A stretch of DNA of 64,000 bases, taken from the NCBI GenBank assembly GCA_027943245.1, contig JANDJZ010000055.1:1-64000 (forward strand). Direction: 5' to 3'. The translations under genes were made by a program, and so were the position numbers. Of the stretch, positions 62,839 to 64,000 are shown piece after piece. Under the pieces are notes generated by a model, which was not told the DNA's origin, searched no databases, and was given only the letters and a program-made list of their open reading frames with translations. This DNA comes from Acanthamoeba sp. SK_2022b. Taxonomy: Eukaryota; Discosea; Longamoebia; Acanthamoebidae. Position 1 is the stretch's first letter, and the number at the start of each line of letters is the position of its first letter.

Positions 62839-63760
62839 GGAGAAGCGTTTCCCCGAACCTGCATGATCTGAAGGACAGAGAAGGGGACAAAGCCGTTGAG
62901 CAACGCATACACGGCAGCGCCGTAGAGGGCGATGCCACCGAGGCCCTGGACGCCCACGCCGCCGTGCTCGAAGGAGAGGATCTGGCAGATGATGATCAGG
63001 TCTGCGAGCGACGCGTCGAGTAGCGGAGGAGTAAACGGTCAGGCATGAACGTTCTTCTTTCCTTTGGCTTGAAGAAGACGAGAGCAGAGAGGGACGTCGT
63101 ACTGGCGCCAGCCACGAAGACGGCCTCACCGTAGGTCATGAAGGCAAAGCCCTTGTTGTAGCTGTACGAAAACGCGATCGTGACCCTGTCGTGTAGCGCA
63201 AGTAAAAATAAATAAATAATAATAAAAATAATAAAAAAATCGCTGGTGTTAGCTCTTTGACTCGAAAGGAGAAGGAAGGAGAAGGACAGGGAAGACTGGG
63301 CAGCAAGAACAATGTAGGGGGAGAGGGGCAAGCGTACGAGAGGAGCTCGAGAAGGACGCCGAGAATGGCAAGACCCTTGGCACTCCTGCTGTTCTGGACC
63401 TTGAGGATCTGCGGCAGCTTGTAGACGAGCGAACCGGCCACAACGCCGAAGCTCAGCAGCTTGCTCAGCATCATCTTCATGCAGGGCACGTCTTTGCGTG
63501 GCGAAGAGCGCCAAAAACAACAATAATCAGACTACGAGTTGACTTGGTGATCGAGACAAAGTCGCAAGGAAGCGTACCAAAAAAGTCGTGCTCCACAACG
63601 AGCTTGTTGAAGCAAGGCGCGCCCATAAATTCAATGAGGGAATCTAGGAGCAAGAGATGTTAAAAAATTCCAAAAAAAGTCTATCAGTCCATCTTTTTTC
63701 AGATTGCAGACCGAACTACGAGAGCGAATTTAAGCAAAAAAGCCACTTACCGAGCTCCAT
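62161..63760 (-). CDS. MPDU1: MPDU1-like PQ-loop protein (mannose-P-dolichol utilization)
   Basis: Eight exons (63760-63751, 63643-63578, 63491-63338, 63185-63103, 63001-62859, 62713-62654, 62532-62430, 62327-62161) give 261 residues; human MPDU1 has 247. The first exon holds only 10 coding bases. Two PQ-loop repeats are clear: [18 protein letters not shown] and [20 protein letters not shown]. About seven transmembrane segments are present, ending with [12 protein letters not shown] and a Lys/Pro-rich tail ending KKKKAN, which resembles an ER-retrieval signal. The family is needed for use of dolichol-phosphate mannose and glucose in N-glycan and GPI synthesis in the ER. Confidence 0.9.
62759..62836. 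repeat. (CG)n-(AC)n microsatellite in an MPDU1 intron
   Basis: About nine CG units, then about 30 AC units. In the sense direction the (GT)n begins about 22 nt after the donor at 62858. Confidence 0.9.
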
Positions 63761-64000
63761 GGCTGGTTGATCTTGATCTTGCTGGTGGCCGAGGAGTGAG
63801 ACGGTTGTGGCGGGACAGGAAAAAGAAGTAAGAAAAAGAAATACGTCACCTTGACATACCTTGACCACATTATTTTCATTCTTCAGAAACAAAAGCACAT
63901 TCCAACGCCTTTTCTATCTTCTATTTTGCACTATTATTATTGTCTTTTATGCCGTGCTTGTAGTTCGCCGTGACGTCGTGCTCTCGGCAGGCTCTTCGAT

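Overview
This window is nuclear DNA of a protist, most likely Acanthamoeba or a close amoebozoan (inference). The exons are GC-rich and separated by many short introns, and the gene content is eukaryotic: a class I PI3-kinase, Ras, VPS33, MPDU1 and mitochondrial carriers. One intron is a convincing U12-type AT-AC intron. All gene models come from splice sites that I placed by eye. In almost every model the exon phases sum to an intact frame, but none has been checked against transcripts.

Layout: 1-6.1 kb holds a truncated FHA-domain gene, a membrane protein, a Tim17-like protein, uracil phosphoribosyltransferase, and a tandem pair of tiny membrane proteins. 6.3-8.4 kb holds two tandem START-domain genes. 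8.5-13.2 kb holds an RsmH-type rRNA methyltransferase, a HAD pyrimidine-nucleotidase-like protein, and a protein ending in a ubiquitin-like domain. 13.3-22.6 kb holds an NADP-dependent oxidoreductase, VPS33 and a THUMP tRNA guanine-N2-methyltransferase. 22.7-24.4 kb holds a TcmP-like gene of bacterial type. 24.5-32.6 kb holds a Ras GTPase next to a 30-exon class I PI3-kinase on the same strand. 32.8-44.95 kb holds a BUD22-like nucleolar protein, a mitochondrial carrier, a RING protein, a leucine-rich-repeat protein, a GNAT acetyltransferase with a frameshift, and a secreted phospholipase B.

44.95-61.8 kb is an accessory, repeat-rich zone. It contains a CAACAC satellite, CpG-depleted sequence full of decayed gene copies, a family of unknown proteins, a Lys-rich protein, a spliced CACTA/Plavaka-like transposase, a broken DIRS-type tyrosine-recombinase retrotransposon and a MITE-like element. 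MPDU1 (62.2-63.8 kb) closes the window.

Two signals stand out. First, a chimeric duplicate of the GNAT and phospholipase genes at 51.2-51.55 kb has lost all 16 CpG sites that I can align, 15 of them as CG to CA on the same strand. This suggests a directional, methylation-linked or RIP-like process, and many intergenic stretches here have the same CpG-depleted look. Second, splicing is diverse: one AT-AC intron, and eight GC-AG introns that all begin GCAC or GCAT. Functionally, the Ras gene and the PI3-kinase (which has a Ras-binding domain) are adjacent and co-oriented, as a signalling pair would be.
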